This document shows, in pieces, positions 21,049 through 30,784 of a stretch of DNA of 64,000 bases. Source of the stretch: Catellatospora paridis (lineage in GTDB: Bacteria > Actinomycetota > Actinomycetes > Mycobacteriales > Micromonosporaceae); assembly GCF_009720365.1 (NCBI RefSeq), contig NZ_ML769313.1, positions 186,001 through 250,000 of the forward strand, written 5' to 3'. Made by a program: the position numbers and the translations under genes. The number at the start of each line of letters is the position of its first letter. Positions within the stretch are counted from its first letter, which is position 1. Below the pieces are notes generated by a model. The model was given only the letters and a program-made list of their open reading frames with translations. It was not told the origin of the DNA and searched no databases.

Positions 21049-22068
21049 TCAGCGCCCGGGGCGGGCCGTCGACTTCCGTGCCACCAGTTCCGGATGGAAC
21101 ACGAGGTTCCGGTGCGCGTGCGTGTCGGGGGACCTGGTCTCCTCCAGGAGCAGTTCGGCAGCGGCACGGCCCAGGTGCTCGCGAGGCTGGCGAACCGAGG
21201 ACAGGGGCACCGCCGCGGCCGCGGCGAAGTCGATGTCGTCATAGCCGAGGATGGCGACCTCGTCGGGCACGTTGATGCCGCGTTGCGTCATCTCCTGCAG
21301 CAGCCCCAACGCCAGCAGGTCGTTGGCGCAGAACACCGCCGTCGGCCGGTCGGGCGCGGGCAGGTCCGCGATCGCGTGCCCTGCCTGCCGCCCGGCCGCG
21401 ACGGTCAGCTCGGGGGTCAGGAAGGTGCGCACCCGGACGCCGGACAGCACCGACTCGAAGCCGCGTTGCCGGTCGGCGACCTGGGGAATGGTCAGCGGGC
21501 CCCCGACGAACGCGACGTGATCGTGGCCGAGCTCCCGGAAGTGCTGCCCGGCGATCCGGCCGCCGAGGACGTCGTCCACCGCGACGGAGCACCGGTCCGA
21601 CTGCCAGATGCCGCGGTCGACCAGCACCACCGGCACCCCGCGCTTGATGAGGTTGACCAGCTGAGAGTCCCGCCCGCCGTCGACCGGGGTGATGAGCACG
21701 CCCTGTACGCGCTGCTCCTCGAGCAGTTCGAGGTGCCTGCGCTCGCGGGCGGCGCTCTGGCCGCTGTTGCAGACGACCGCCACCGCGCCGGCGGCGTCGA
21801 TGGCCTCCTCGGCGCCGCGGATCACGTCGGTGAAGAAGGGGTTCGAGACATCCAGCACGACGATCGCGATCGTGCGGCTCCGGCCGGCGCGCAGCTGACG
21901 TGCGGAATCGTTGCGGACGTAGCCGAGCTCGCGGATGGCCTCCAGCACGCGCTGCCGAGTGGTGTCGGCCACGAGGTGCGGCCGGTTCAGGACGTTGCTG
22001 ACGGTTCCCAGCGAGACGCCGGCCCGATGTGCGACCTCCTTGATGCTCGTCGTCTCCATGTTCTCCAT
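21049..22068 (-). CDS. LacI-family repressor, rhamnose locus (copy 2)
   Basis: This 339-residue repressor begins at ATG 22068, or at 22059 where GGAG is better spaced. The helix-turn-helix TSIKEVAHRAGVSLGTVSNV and the region GYVRNDSARQLRAGRSRT are nearly identical to the first LacI protein, and so is much of the core (ERRHLELLEEQRVQGVLITP, CSVAVDDVLGGR, PTAVFCANDLLALG, FAAAAAVPLSSVRQPRE). Effector-pocket segments differ more, for example GIWQSDR against GSSSFHR. It is convergent with rhaB. It probably regulates the same operators, with a related or different inducer. Confidence 0.92.
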   Translation of the reverse strand: MENMETTSIKEVAHRAGVSLGTVSNVLNRPHLVADTTRQRVLEAIRELGYVRNDSARQLRAGRSRTIAIVVLDVSNPFFTDVIRGAEEAIDAAGAVAVVCNSGQSAARERRHLELLEEQRVQGVLITPVDGGRDSQLVNLIKRGVPVVLVDRGIWQSDRCSVAVDDVLGGRIAGQHFRELGHDHVAFVGGPLTIPQVADRQRGFESVLSGVRVRTFLTPELTVAAGRQAGHAIADLPAPDRPTAVFCANDLLALGLLQEMTQRGINVPDEVAILGYDDIDFAAAAAVPLSSVRQPREHLGRAAAELLLEETRSPDTHAHRNLVFHPELVARKSTARPGR

Positions 22069-22093
22069 CCATGCTCACCGGCGCCTTGCCCAC

Positions 22094-22121
22094 ACGCTAC
22101 GCGACGGTTGAAACGCGTCAA
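22094..22121 (-). promoter_or_regulatory. lacI-2 promoter with overlapping operator
   Basis: On the minus strand TTGACG (22121-22116) and TAGCGT (22099-22094) are 16 bp apart. The operator TTGAAACGCGTCAA at 22108-22121 overlaps the -35, with perfect TTGA/TCAA ends. The arrangement is the same as at lacI-1. Confidence 0.7.
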
Positions 22122-22320
22122 CGCTGCCCGCACCTGCCGGAAAGCCATCGCGCCGATGTCGCTACCGGCACGTTCGACCGTTGCGGGGGCGGCGACGAGA
22201 GCACCAGGCGGATGGTGGGGAACCGCAGCAGCGGGACAAAAGACGACATCCGGTCGAGGCGTCGGGCCGATACGCTGATGCCCGGCGTGCCGGGGCCGAC
22301 CCGCGCCGTTGGAGGTCAGC

Positions 22321-25300
22321 GTGTCGGTTACTCAGGTCGTCACGGTCGAGAATGGATTCGGCTACGGTCTGATCGGCGCGGATCTGCACGTGTTCCAAGA
22401 CCGCGGTCCGGTGTACGTCCTCACCAGCCACCGGCCGGCGCCCCCGCCGGATCCCGCCGGGCTGTCCGAGCAGCCCAGTCGGCTGCTCAACGCCCGGCAC
22501 CGCGTCGTGCCGTTCAGCGGGCGAGACGACGAGCTGGCCCGGCTCAGGCGGTGGCGCGACGGCCGCGGGATGTCCGCGATGTGGCTGCATGGGCCAGGTG
22601 GAGCGGGAAAGACCCGGCTGGCCGCGGAGTTCGCGGACATGAGCGCCGCCGCCGGGTGGAAGGTGGTGGATGCCCGGCACGGGCCGGGCGCGGTGATCCC
22701 GCCACCGGGGAGCCAGGACCTGACCCTGGACAACGCCGCCGGACTGCTGATGGTCGTGGACTACGCCGACCGGTGGCCGTTGACACACCTGGCCTGGCTG
22801 ATGAGCAACGCGATCCTGCACCGGGGCGTGCCGACGCGGCTGCTCCTGCTGGCCCGCTCCGCGTACACCTGGCAGGCGGTGCGCTCGCTGGTGGAGGAAC
22901 TCGACGGCGACGTCCACGACCTGCCGCTCGGGCCGCTGCCGACCGACCGGGAGCGCATGTTTCGGGCGGCCCGCGACGCCTTCGCCGGCCGGTACGGCGT
23001 CGCGCCGGAGACCATCGCCGTGCCGGCACGGCTCAACGACCCCGAGTTCGGCCTGACTCTCACCGTGCACATGGCGGCGCTGGTCGCCGTGGACGAAAAG
23101 CTCCGCGGTTCAGCCAAGGATGTCGCAGCCGGCGACCCAGCCGCGCTTTCGGTGTACCTGCTCGATCGCGAATTCCGGCACTGGAGCCGACTGCATGAAT
23201 CCAGGGTGGATGGTGCGGAGTTCGGCACCGCGCCGTCGGAGATGACCCGGCTGGTGTTCACCGCGGCGCTCACCGGGGCCACGCCGTACGACAGCGCCGT
23301 CCGGATCCTGCGGCCGCTCGAACTGCCCGGCCATCCGGACCGGCTGCTGGCAGACCACGCACGCTGCTATCCACCGGCCGAACCCGCCACCGTACTGGAA
23401 CCGCTGTACCCGGATCGGCTGGCCGAGGACTTCCTGGCGCTGACGCTGCCGGGCCACCCGGCGCACGGGCACCAGTCGAGACCGTGGGCGCCGTCCACCG
23501 TGGCGACCTTGGTGCACAACGGCGCGACGACGTACGCCGGTCGAGCGCTGACGTTCCTGGCCGCGGCGGCCGCGCCCGGGCGGTGGCCGCACGTGGCCGG
23601 ACACCTCGCCACGCTGCTGCGCGGCGCGCCGGAGCTGGCGCTGGCCGGCGGCAGCGCCACCCTCACCGCGTTGGCCGACATCGAAGACCTCGACCCGGCC
23701 GTGCTGGCCGCGCTCGACCCGCTGCTGCCCGAACGTGCCCAGGCCGACCTGGATCTGGGCCTTGCGGCGATCGCACGACGCCGCACCGACCAGGCGATCG
23801 CGTCGGGCATGACCGGTGAGCCGCTGGCCGCCCTGTTCGTGACGCTCGCCCGACGCTACGTCAACGCCGGCCTGTTCGAGCCGGCGCTGGATGCGGCGCT
23901 CCGGGTCGCGGAGCTGGTCGACGAGCACAGCGCCATGGCGGCCGCCGGCGCATACGAGCAGAGCCGGGCGCTCAGCGGGCTCGGCCGGCGGGTCGAAGCG
24001 GCGGCCGTCGTCGCCCGTGCCGTGGACGTCTACCGCGACCTGGTCGAGGGGGACGGCCACGTCCACCTACCGCGGTTGGCCGACGCGCTGCACCTGCACG
24101 CCCGGGAGTCCACCCGACCGGACCCGACCCGGATGGCACAGGCACTCGCCCAGACCGAGGAAGCCGTGGCCATCTACCGCGGGCTCACCGAGACGGACCA
24201 GCACAGGTACCTCCCCGACCTGGCCGGCGCGCTCAACAGTCTCACCATTCGTCTGCTGGAGATCGGCAGGCCCGCCGAAGGCCTGGCCGCCGCGCTGGAA
24301 GCCGTCACGATGCGGCGCGATCTCGCCGAGCGCGATCCCGACACGTTCCTGCCCGACCTGGCCACGTCGCTCAACAACCTCGGAAACGCCCATGCGTCGA
24401 CGGGCAGCCACTACGACGCCCTGACGGTCAGCCGGGATGCGGTGGCCATCCGCCGCCGGCTCGTCGAGACCAACCCGTACGCGTACGAGCAGGCGCTGGC
24501 TTTGGCCCTGAACAACCTCGCCATGCGGCTCACCGCCCTGGGCCACGCGGACGAGGCGATCCCGGTGTTCCGGGAGGCCGAGGCCCGGCTACGCGAACTG
24601 ATGGAGGCGAATCCCGCGGCCAACCGCCAGTTCCTCGGCCTGGTCCTGATCAACCTGGCCGGCGCGTTGCCGCCCACTCAGCCCGAGCAGGTGCTCACGC
24701 TCGCGTCCGAGGCCGTCGAGGTCTTTCGGTGGCTCGCTGCTGACCGGCCCGACACGTACCTCGCGGGGTTGAGCAGGGCGCTCAACAACCACAGTGCCGC
24801 CCTGTCGGCCGTGGGCCAGAACCGCAAGGCGCTGACCGTCATCGAGGAGGCGGTGGCGCTCCGGCGGCAGCTGGCCGAGACCGACCCGTCCTGGTTGCCC
24901 GACCTGGCGGCGTCCGTGGAAAACCTCGCCACGACGCTGCAGAACCTCGGCCGCGGCCGACAGGCGACCGCTCCGCAGCGAGAAGCGGCCTCGATCCGGG
25001 CCGCGCTGGCCGCCGAGGAAGACCCGACCGCCAAGGCGAGGGCGACCGTCGCCGTGCTGCGGCAAGGCGGCAACCCGGCAGATCTCGCCGCGGCCCTGGC
25101 CAACCTCGGCAGCATCCAGGCGCGGAGCGCGCCTGCGGACGCCGAGGAGCCGCTCGACGAGGCGTCCGGCATCTACCGGTCGCTGGCCGATACCGAACCG
25201 GACCTGTATCAGCCGCGGCTCGCGGTCGTGCTGCACAACGAGACGGTGAACTACCTGGGGTTGGCGCAGGCCGCGACGGCCGCGTACGTCGCCGAGGAGC

Positions 25301-25758
25301 TTGTCGCGGTCCTGCGGCGGCTGACCGACCGCGCGCCGGATTTCTACCGGCCCGCGCTCGCCCGAGCCCTCGGCCTGCAGGCCACGGCGCAGGGTCAGAG
25401 CGGCGACCTGGCCGCGGGCGAGCAGACCGCGCAGGAGGCCGTCGCCCAGTACAAACAGCTCGTCCAGCAGGCACCGTATGTCTTCAAGACGGAGCTGAAA
25501 GCGGCCCGGTCGCTGGAGGACCAGCTGCACCTTGCCCCCCTCGTGCAGGCCAAGCTGCGCAGGCGACTCGGCCGTTATGGCCTGCGACCGTCCATCATGG
25601 ACCGGCTGGGGCTGACGTCCGGCCCGGTCACGTTCATCGTCATGATCCTGGTCGGCTTCTTGGCGATCGTGGGTGTCGGTGTGGTGTTCGTGGTGACCCT
25701 GCCCTGGACCGTCGTGTCCCTGATCCGGCGCCGCATCCGCGGCAGAACGACCGGTTAG
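22321..25758 (+). CDS. STAND-type NTPase with TPR array and C-terminal membrane segment (paralog A)
   Basis: This 1,145-residue protein starts at a GTG five bases after GGAGG. A short conserved N-terminal module (GFGYGLIGADLHVFQDRGPV, residues 12-31) precedes the NTPase with Walker A GPGGAGKT at 91-98 and Walker B LLMVVDYADRW near 142-152. A conserved EPLYPDRLAEDFLAL segment follows, then about eleven 42-residue TPR-like units (for example TEEAVAIYRGL and LAGALNSLTIRLLEIGR). The C-terminus has one or two hydrophobic helices (VTFIVMILVGFLAIVGVG) and basic residues, so it is probably membrane-anchored. STAND proteins are signal-gated oligomerising switches, many in biological conflict. The specific role here is unknown. 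Its stop overlaps that of paralog B on the other strand. Confidence 0.82.
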   Translation: MSVTQVVTVENGFGYGLIGADLHVFQDRGPVYVLTSHRPAPPPDPAGLSEQPSRLLNARHRVVPFSGRDDELARLRRWRDGRGMSAMWLHGPGGAGKTRLAAEFADMSAAAGWKVVDARHGPGAVIPPPGSQDLTLDNAAGLLMVVDYADRWPLTHLAWLMSNAILHRGVPTRLLLLARSAYTWQAVRSLVEELDGDVHDLPLGPLPTDRERMFRAARDAFAGRYGVAPETIAVPARLNDPEFGLTLTVHMAALVAVDEKLRGSAKDVAAGDPAALSVYLLDREFRHWSRLHESRVDGAEFGTAPSEMTRLVFTAALTGATPYDSAVRILRPLELPGHPDRLLADHARCYPPAEPATVLEPLYPDRLAEDFLALTLPGHPAHGHQSRPWAPSTVATLVHNGATTYAGRALTFLAAAAAPGRWPHVAGHLATLLRGAPELALAGGSATLTALADIEDLDPAVLAALDPLLPERAQADLDLGLAAIARRRTDQAIASGMTGEPLAALFVTLARRYVNAGLFEPALDAALRVAELVDEHSAMAAAGAYEQSRALSGLGRRVEAAAVVARAVDVYRDLVEGDGHVHLPRLADALHLHARESTRPDPTRMAQALAQTEEAVAIYRGLTETDQHRYLPDLAGALNSLTIRLLEIGRPAEGLAAALEAVTMRRDLAERDPDTFLPDLATSLNNLGNAHASTGSHYDALTVSRDAVAIRRRLVETNPYAYEQALALALNNLAMRLTALGHADEAIPVFREAEARLRELMEANPAANRQFLGLVLINLAGALPPTQPEQVLTLASEAVEVFRWLAADRPDTYLAGLSRALNNHSAALSAVGQNRKALTVIEEAVALRRQLAETDPSWLPDLAASVENLATTLQNLGRGRQATAPQREAASIRAALAAEEDPTAKARATVAVLRQGGNPADLAAALANLGSIQARSAPADAEEPLDEASGIYRSLADTEPDLYQPRLAVVLHNETVNYLGLAQAATAAYVAEELVAVLRRLTDRAPDFYRPALARALGLQATAQGQSGDLAAGEQTAQEAVAQYKQLVQQAPYVFKTELKAARSLEDQLHLAPLVQAKLRRRLGRYGLRPSIMDRLGLTSGPVTFIVMILVGFLAIVGVGVVFVVTLPWTVVSLIRRRIRGRTTG

Positions 25759-28700
25759 CCGGTCAGCCGGGAGCGCAGGTCGGCGACCAGCGCCTGCGCC
25801 CGCCGCAGGTCGTCGATGTGGGCTTCCGGTGACTCCAGTGCCAGGTTGCGGTAGACCTCCACCGACTCGGCTCCGGCCCTGAGCGCGGCCTCGCGCCGGT
25901 CTGCCAGCCACAACGTGATACACAGATTGGTCAGCGAGGTGGCGAGGCCGGACGCGAATCTGGCAGGGTTCGCCTCGGCCAGTCGCCGATGGATGTCGAC
26001 CGCCTCCTCGGCGGTTGCCAGCGCTTCGTCCCGCCGGTGGAAGGCCATCAGGTCGGCGCTGAGGTTGGTCAGTGCGGCCGCGAGTTCCGGTTCGAAGACC
26101 GCCGGGCTGTCGACGGCCAGCCGCCTTCGGATAATGACCGCCTCTTGGGTGGCGGCCAGGGCCTCGCTCTGTCTGCCGGCGAGGGCGAGCACGAGACCGA
26201 GGTTCGCCAACGAGGCGGACAGACCAGGAGCTGCAGCCGGATGGGTTTCGGCCTGCCGGCGGCAGAGGGTGACGGCCTCGGTCGCCAGAGCGAGTGCCTG
26301 GTCGAGCCGCCCAAGCCCCGAGAGCATCCCGCTGAGGTTGGTCAGCGAGGCAGCGAGATCCGAGGCGCCTGCGCTCTGGACGTCGGCGGCCAGCTGCCGG
26401 CGGATCTCGATGGCTTCCGCTGTCACGTCCAGTGCTTCCTGCCGCTGCCCTAGTCCCCACCGGAGCGCGCCTTGGTTGGTCAGGGCGTTCGCGAGGTCGG
26501 CTGCGAAGGCGCCCGGGTCGTCCGCGGCAAGGCTCCGGCGAACCTCGACAGCCTCCTCGGAGGCGGCCAGGCCTTCCCAGGCGCGTCCCGCCGCCAGCAG
26601 TCGTTTGCCCAGATGATCCAACGACGTGGCCAGGCCCGGTCGGTGGGCGGCCGGATTGCCTTCCGCCAGCCGCCGGCGGATCTCGACCGCCTCCTGCGTG
26701 ACGACCAGCGCCGCTTCCTGTTGCCCGACGTCGGACAGCTGTTTTCCGAGGTTGGAAAGGGCAAGGGCCAGGTTGGCCTCAAGGCCGGCGTTGCCCTGGA
26801 CGAGGCGCCGGAGGATCTCGGCCGCCTCGTTGGTGATCTCCCATGCCTCGTCCCGCTCACCCCACGCGGAACGGGCGTTGCCGAGGTTCGTCAAAGACGT
26901 AGCCAGGTCGACCTCGAACACGGCCTGGTTTGCCACGACGAGCCCTCGACAGATCCTGACCGCTTCCTCAGCGGCGGCCACGGCGTCCTCGTGCCGCTCG
27001 ACCTTCGTCAGGATGACGCTGTGGTTCGACAGGACACGGGCCAGATCGGGCCCGAAGGCGGCCGGGTTTGCCGCAGCCAGGTCCCGGTGGGCGAGCACCG
27101 CCTCCTCGGCCAGCGCCAACGCCTCGTCGAGCCGTCCGACCTCGAGCAGCCGGAGGCGGAGATTGTCCAACGACCCGGCGACGTGGGCTTCGTCGTCGGC
27201 GAAACCAGGCCGGCGGCGCATCCGGACGGCTTCCTCGGCCGCCTCAAGAGCCTCTTGCCGCAACCCCGCCCCAGCCAGCGAGATGCTGAGGTTGTGCAGC
27301 GCCGTGGCGAGTTCCGGCCCGAACGTGGCCGGGCTCTGCGCGGCCAGCCGCCGCTGGACCGCGACCGCCTCGGTAGCCGCGTCGAGCGCCTCCTCCCACC
27401 GCCCGAGTGTGGACAGTGCACCGCCAAGTGTGCTCAGCGAGCCCGCGAGATCGGGTTCAAAGCCGGTCCCGTCGCCGGCCACGAGCCGGCGAGCGATGGC
27501 GACAGCCTCCTCGGCCATGCCCAGCGCCTCCTGGTCCCGGCCCGCGTTGGACAGCAGGTTGCTCAGCTCCCACCGGATGCGCAGCCGGTCCACGATGTCC
27601 AGGTCGCCGGCGAGCCGCTCGGCCGCGAGCCGGGAGGCCACCGCCGCGATGCCCACGTCCAGGTCGACGTCTCGCCTTTCCGGCAGTTCGGACTCAATGG
27701 CCTCCAGCAGGCCCAGGGGAATGGTCGGCAGCTGGGCGAGGCTCGTCAACGCGGCGCCGCCGGCGGACACCGCGTGCCGAGGATTGTCGCGCAGCAGCGG
27801 GTAGAGGTGCCCGTCGCCGACATGTGGCCAGCGGCGGGCGGCGGCGGCCATGAACGTGATCGCTCGGGCTAGGAATCCGGAAGGTACGTCATCGGCGGTG
27901 GAGGCGAGGACGTCGGTGGTCGCCGTGGCGGCCCACGGGTCGGCCGGGCGACTGTCCAGGTCGTGGCCGTGCAGCATCAGCGCGAGGAAGTCCTCCGCGA
28001 GCCGGTCCGGGTAGAGGGGCTCGAGCACGGCGCCCTGGCGTGGGTTCATCGGCGGATAGCAGATGGCGTGGTCGCTCAGGACCCGTTCCGGATGCCCCCC
28101 CAGGTCGAGGCGGCCCAGGATCGACTTGCCCTCGCGGTGCGGGACCGAGCCGGTCAACACCGCGAGGTGGACCGCACGCGCCATCACGCTGGGCGGGGTC
28201 CGGAAGTCCGACCCGTGAGCGCTGTTCGCGTACAACTTCGCCCAGTGCTCACGTTCCCGGTCCAGCAGATATGCCGTCAACCCCGCCATGTCCGACGGAT
28301 AGGGGCGGCTGTGCGCCGTGGCGTCGACGCTGACCAGAGCCGCTAGGTGGATGGCGAGGGTGAGGCCGTACTCCGGGTCCTCCAGCAGACCCGCCGGCGG
28401 GATCGGCGCCGCCTGGCTGCTCCCGTACCGGGCCGCGAAGGCGTCCCTCGCCGCGGTGTACATCCGTTCGCGCTCGTGCGGGAGCGTTCTCAGTGCCTGG
28501 TCGCTGGTGTCGGCCTGCTGCCGGTGCAGGTCGGCCCGCACCAAAGGCCACGGGTCGATGCTACGGGCAACGAGCAGCAGCCGGGTCGGCACAGGCTGAT
28601 GTAGCAGGACGTTGCTGAAAAGCCAGGCCAGGTCGGAACGGGGCCATCGGTCCGCATAGTCGACCACCACCAGTAGGCCCACCGCGTCGCCCAGCCGCAG

Positions 28701-29111
28701 GTCCTCGCTGCCCGGTGGCGACCAGATCGTGCCGGCCCCGTGAACAGCGGTGACGACCTTCCAGCCGGCCGCGGCAGACTGCCTCGCGAACTCGTTGGCG
28801 AGACGGGTCTTGCCCTGCCCGCCGGGGCCATGGAGCCACCGGGCCGTCAACCTGGTCCCGGTCTCCCGCCAAGCCAGAAGCTGCGCCATCTCGGCGCCGC
28901 GGCCGGTGAAGTCGACCACGGCATAGCGGGCGTCCAGCAGCCGACTCGGCTGCGCGAGAAGCCACGCGGTATCCGGCGTCGGGGCGGGGCGGTGGCCCAG
29001 GAGCAGGTAGACCGGACCGCGGTCGGCGAACACGTGCAGGTCCGCGCCGACCACGCCATAGCCGAAGCCACTCTCGACATGCACCTGCTGCCGCACGCTG
29101 GCACCGCTCAT
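25755..29111 (-). CDS. STAND-type NTPase with long TPR array (paralog B)
   Basis: This 1,118-residue paralog is translated from an ATG overlapping the stop of the 150-aa companion gene (ATGA); in-frame sequence further upstream lies inside that gene and is not protein-like. It shares the N-terminal module (GFGYGVVGADLHVFADRGPV at 16-35), Walker A GPGGQGKT at 95-102, Walker B VVVDYADRW near 148-156 and LEPLYPDRLAEDFLAL. The C-terminal half is a regular array of about thirteen 42-residue TPR units of the form EAV-IRRRLA-NPA-F-PDLA-SLTNLG-LGR. Unlike A and C it ends without a membrane helix. The array probably senses a protein or peptide ligand; this is inference. Confidence 0.82.
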   Translation of the reverse strand: MSGASVRQQVHVESGFGYGVVGADLHVFADRGPVYLLLGHRPAPTPDTAWLLAQPSRLLDARYAVVDFTGRGAEMAQLLAWRETGTRLTARWLHGPGGQGKTRLANEFARQSAAAGWKVVTAVHGAGTIWSPPGSEDLRLGDAVGLLVVVDYADRWPRSDLAWLFSNVLLHQPVPTRLLLVARSIDPWPLVRADLHRQQADTSDQALRTLPHERERMYTAARDAFAARYGSSQAAPIPPAGLLEDPEYGLTLAIHLAALVSVDATAHSRPYPSDMAGLTAYLLDREREHWAKLYANSAHGSDFRTPPSVMARAVHLAVLTGSVPHREGKSILGRLDLGGHPERVLSDHAICYPPMNPRQGAVLEPLYPDRLAEDFLALMLHGHDLDSRPADPWAATATTDVLASTADDVPSGFLARAITFMAAAARRWPHVGDGHLYPLLRDNPRHAVSAGGAALTSLAQLPTIPLGLLEAIESELPERRDVDLDVGIAAVASRLAAERLAGDLDIVDRLRIRWELSNLLSNAGRDQEALGMAEEAVAIARRLVAGDGTGFEPDLAGSLSTLGGALSTLGRWEEALDAATEAVAVQRRLAAQSPATFGPELATALHNLSISLAGAGLRQEALEAAEEAVRMRRRPGFADDEAHVAGSLDNLRLRLLEVGRLDEALALAEEAVLAHRDLAAANPAAFGPDLARVLSNHSVILTKVERHEDAVAAAEEAVRICRGLVVANQAVFEVDLATSLTNLGNARSAWGERDEAWEITNEAAEILRRLVQGNAGLEANLALALSNLGKQLSDVGQQEAALVVTQEAVEIRRRLAEGNPAAHRPGLATSLDHLGKRLLAAGRAWEGLAASEEAVEVRRSLAADDPGAFAADLANALTNQGALRWGLGQRQEALDVTAEAIEIRRQLAADVQSAGASDLAASLTNLSGMLSGLGRLDQALALATEAVTLCRRQAETHPAAAPGLSASLANLGLVLALAGRQSEALAATQEAVIIRRRLAVDSPAVFEPELAAALTNLSADLMAFHRRDEALATAEEAVDIHRRLAEANPARFASGLATSLTNLCITLWLADRREAALRAGAESVEVYRNLALESPEAHIDDLRRAQALVADLRSRLTG

Positions 29112-29560
29112 TCCGAACTGCCCGGATCCTCCCGGCCGGCGGGCGGCGGAGCCTCGTGATAGAAGATGTTGCCTCCCTGCACGGCGAACAGCCGCGAGTT
29201 GTCGCGGGCGATGTTCGTCTGCACCCACTGCTGATGCTGGACCGGCAAGGCCGCCTGTATGCGGTTGGTGAGATCCAGAAGCGCTGCTTCCAGCTCGGGA
29301 TCCTCCTCCAACAGCTGGGTCAGCTGCAGCTGCCACACCGGTGCCAGCGCCTGACGGGCCTGCTCGGGGTCATGCGCCCCCTCCACCAGGGCGACGTTGG
29401 CGTCCAACTGAGCCTCGATCGCGGCCCGGCGTCCGGGGCCCACCCGCTTGAGCAGCCTGCTCACCCCGTCTCGGGCGACATTCCACGCATCCGTGGCCAT
29501 CGCGCCGACCAAGGCCGTGCCACCGCTGACCGCCAATGCGGCGAGCGCCTCCGACAGCAT
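29108..29560 (-). CDS. Companion protein of STAND paralog B, 150 aa
   Basis: This 150-residue protein has a hydrophobic Ala/Gly N-terminus (MLSEALAALAVSGGTALVGA), then a helical region rich in Gln and Leu (PVWQLQLTQLLEEDPELE, TNRIQAALPVQHQQWVQTNI). It ends in ARDNSRLFAVQGGNIFYHE and a Pro/Glu tail. It is common for actinobacterial STAND/TPR proteins to follow small genes of this layout, whose Gly-rich tails resemble repeats linking signalling domains. The 4-bp overlap with the NTPase gene implies coupled translation and likely a physical complex. AGGGGGG gives the ribosome site. Function unknown; adaptor, sensor or effector are all possible. Confidence 0.72.
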   Translation of the reverse strand: MLSEALAALAVSGGTALVGAMATDAWNVARDGVSRLLKRVGPGRRAAIEAQLDANVALVEGAHDPEQARQALAPVWQLQLTQLLEEDPELEAALLDLTNRIQAALPVQHQQWVQTNIARDNSRLFAVQGGNIFYHEAPPPAGREDPGSSE

Positions 29561-29580
29561 CCATGCCCCCCTCTGTCCGC

Positions 29581-29597
29581 TGGTCCAGTGTGGACCA
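29581..29597. promoter_or_regulatory. Palindrome upstream of companion/STAND B operon
   Basis: TGGTCCAGTGTGGACCA is a perfect 7-bp inverted repeat with a 3-nt spacer, 21 bp before the companion start codon. Size and place fit a dimeric repressor site. No partner regulator is obvious; the adjacent MmyB-type regulator is one candidate. Confidence 0.45.
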
Positions 29598-29613
29598 CGA
29601 CTTCCCCCGATGC

Positions 29614-29760
29614 TGTCGGTTCGGCTACACCGCCGACGGCTGCCTCGACAACGATCCCGAGGTGCACCGGGTCCTCACCGAGAAAGTGTTCCCAGTCCAG
29701 GCGGACGTGACGACCGTGGCCGACTGGACGGCGGCAGCCTCGGCACCCGACCGCGGCTAG
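29614..29760 (+). pseudogene. Orphan coding fragment
   Basis: A stretch translating as YTADGCLDNDPEVHRVLTEK followed by VFPVQADVTTVADWTAAA and a stop looks like the C-terminal end of a real protein: balanced composition and correct actinomycete codon bias. It has no credible start or N-terminal domain, because the frame upstream runs into the companion gene's regulatory region. Its stop overlaps the stop of the convergent regulator gene. I do not recognise the family; it is probably a remnant of a deleted gene. Confidence 0.35.
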
Positions 29761-30659
29761 CGCGACGTGGTGCCCCGGCCCGAGCGCGCGGGCTGATCGT
29801 CGAGGTCCTCGGTGGACCGGGGGCTCCAGGAGGCGAGGAAGCCGAGCGCCTGCTCGGTGGGACCGGACGGCTCGAACGTGTAGGTGATGATCGTCAAGTC
29901 GGGGTCGCCGGGCAGCTGCAGGGCTTCGCCGGTGAGTTCGAGGTCCCCGGCGATGGCGTGGTGCATCGTCTTGGTGGCGGTGTGGTGCAGTTTCACGTTG
30001 TGCGTGGCCCACCAGGTGCGGAACGGTTCGCTGCGGGTGCTCAGCTCGCCGATCAGGTCGGTCAGGGCGCGGTCGTACGGGTTGCGCCCGGCGTAGGTGC
30101 GCAGGGCGGCGACGCAGTCGGCGGCCACGGTCGGCCAGGCGGGGTAGAAGTCCTGCGCGCGGGGGTCGAGAAACAGATACCGGGCCAGGTTGAAGCTGTC
30201 GCCCGTGCCGAGGGCGTCGGCGAACAGTGCCCGTCCGAGCCGGTTGGTGGCCAGGATGTCCATGCGACCGTTGCGGGCATAAGCGGGGGCGTTGATGGTG
30301 TCGAGGATGCGCTGTACACCTAGCCGTACCGTTGTCCGGTTCGCCACCCGCCGGGGTGTCCGGCCCGCGCTGGGGGTGTTGGCGGTTTCGGCCAGGTCGA
30401 GCAGGTGCGTGCGTTCGGCCTCGTCCAGTCGCAGGGCGCGGGCCAGGGCGTCGAGTACCGAGTGGGAGACGCCGGTGAGGTTGCCGCGCTCCAGGCGGGT
30501 GTAGTAGTCGGTGCTCATCCCGGCGAGCATGGCGACCTCTTCGCGGCGCAGGCCCTTGACGCGCCGCCGGCCGCCGTAGAAGGGCACTCCGGCCTGCTCG
30601 GGGGTCAGTCGCTCGCGGCGGGTGGTGAGGAAGTCGCGTACCTCGCTGCGGTTGTCCAT
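29757..30659 (-). CDS. XRE-family regulator with MmyB-like ligand-binding domain
   Basis: This 300-residue protein has an N-terminal helix-turn-helix ([20 protein letters not shown] then [12 protein letters not shown]) and a C-terminal PAS-like MLTR/MmyB domain ([53 protein letters not shown]). Proteins of this class bind fatty acids or similar small molecules and usually control a divergently transcribed oxidoreductase. Here the divergent neighbours are two aldo/keto reductases across 125 bp. The ATG at 30659 (MDNRSEV) is preferred because the upstream in-frame extension lies in the promoter region. Confidence 0.88.
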   Translation of the reverse strand: MDNRSEVRDFLTTRRERLTPEQAGVPFYGGRRRVKGLRREEVAMLAGMSTDYYTRLERGNLTGVSHSVLDALARALRLDEAERTHLLDLAETANTPSAGRTPRRVANRTTVRLGVQRILDTINAPAYARNGRMDILATNRLGRALFADALGTGDSFNLARYLFLDPRAQDFYPAWPTVAADCVAALRTYAGRNPYDRALTDLIGELSTRSEPFRTWWATHNVKLHHTATKTMHHAIAGDLELTGEALQLPGDPDLTIITYTFEPSGPTEQALGFLASWSPRSTEDLDDQPARSGRGTTSR

Positions 30660-30784
30660 GGCTTCGACCGTACGGCGCGGCCCGGTTGCGGAGGGAGGGT
30701 CTGGCATTACCGGGCAGGAGCGTCACTGCCTACCGCACCGGAAATGGGGTTGGGTGGAGTCAGGGCAAGTGGAGAGGATTCGTC

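Noticed and set aside
21035-21063. Terminator between rhaB and lacI-2
   Set aside because: The CCCGGGC repeats can pair only with a bulge and overlap the end of lacI-2, so the evidence was too weak.
25760-27600. Tandem repeat or CRISPR-like array
   Set aside because: The periodicity is 42 codons of diverged TPR units. There are no identical short repeats with unique spacers.
25989-27872. Plus-strand frames across STAND paralog B
   Set aside because: They repeat with the same 126-bp period as the TPR units on the other strand, so they are a mirror of the real coding repeats.
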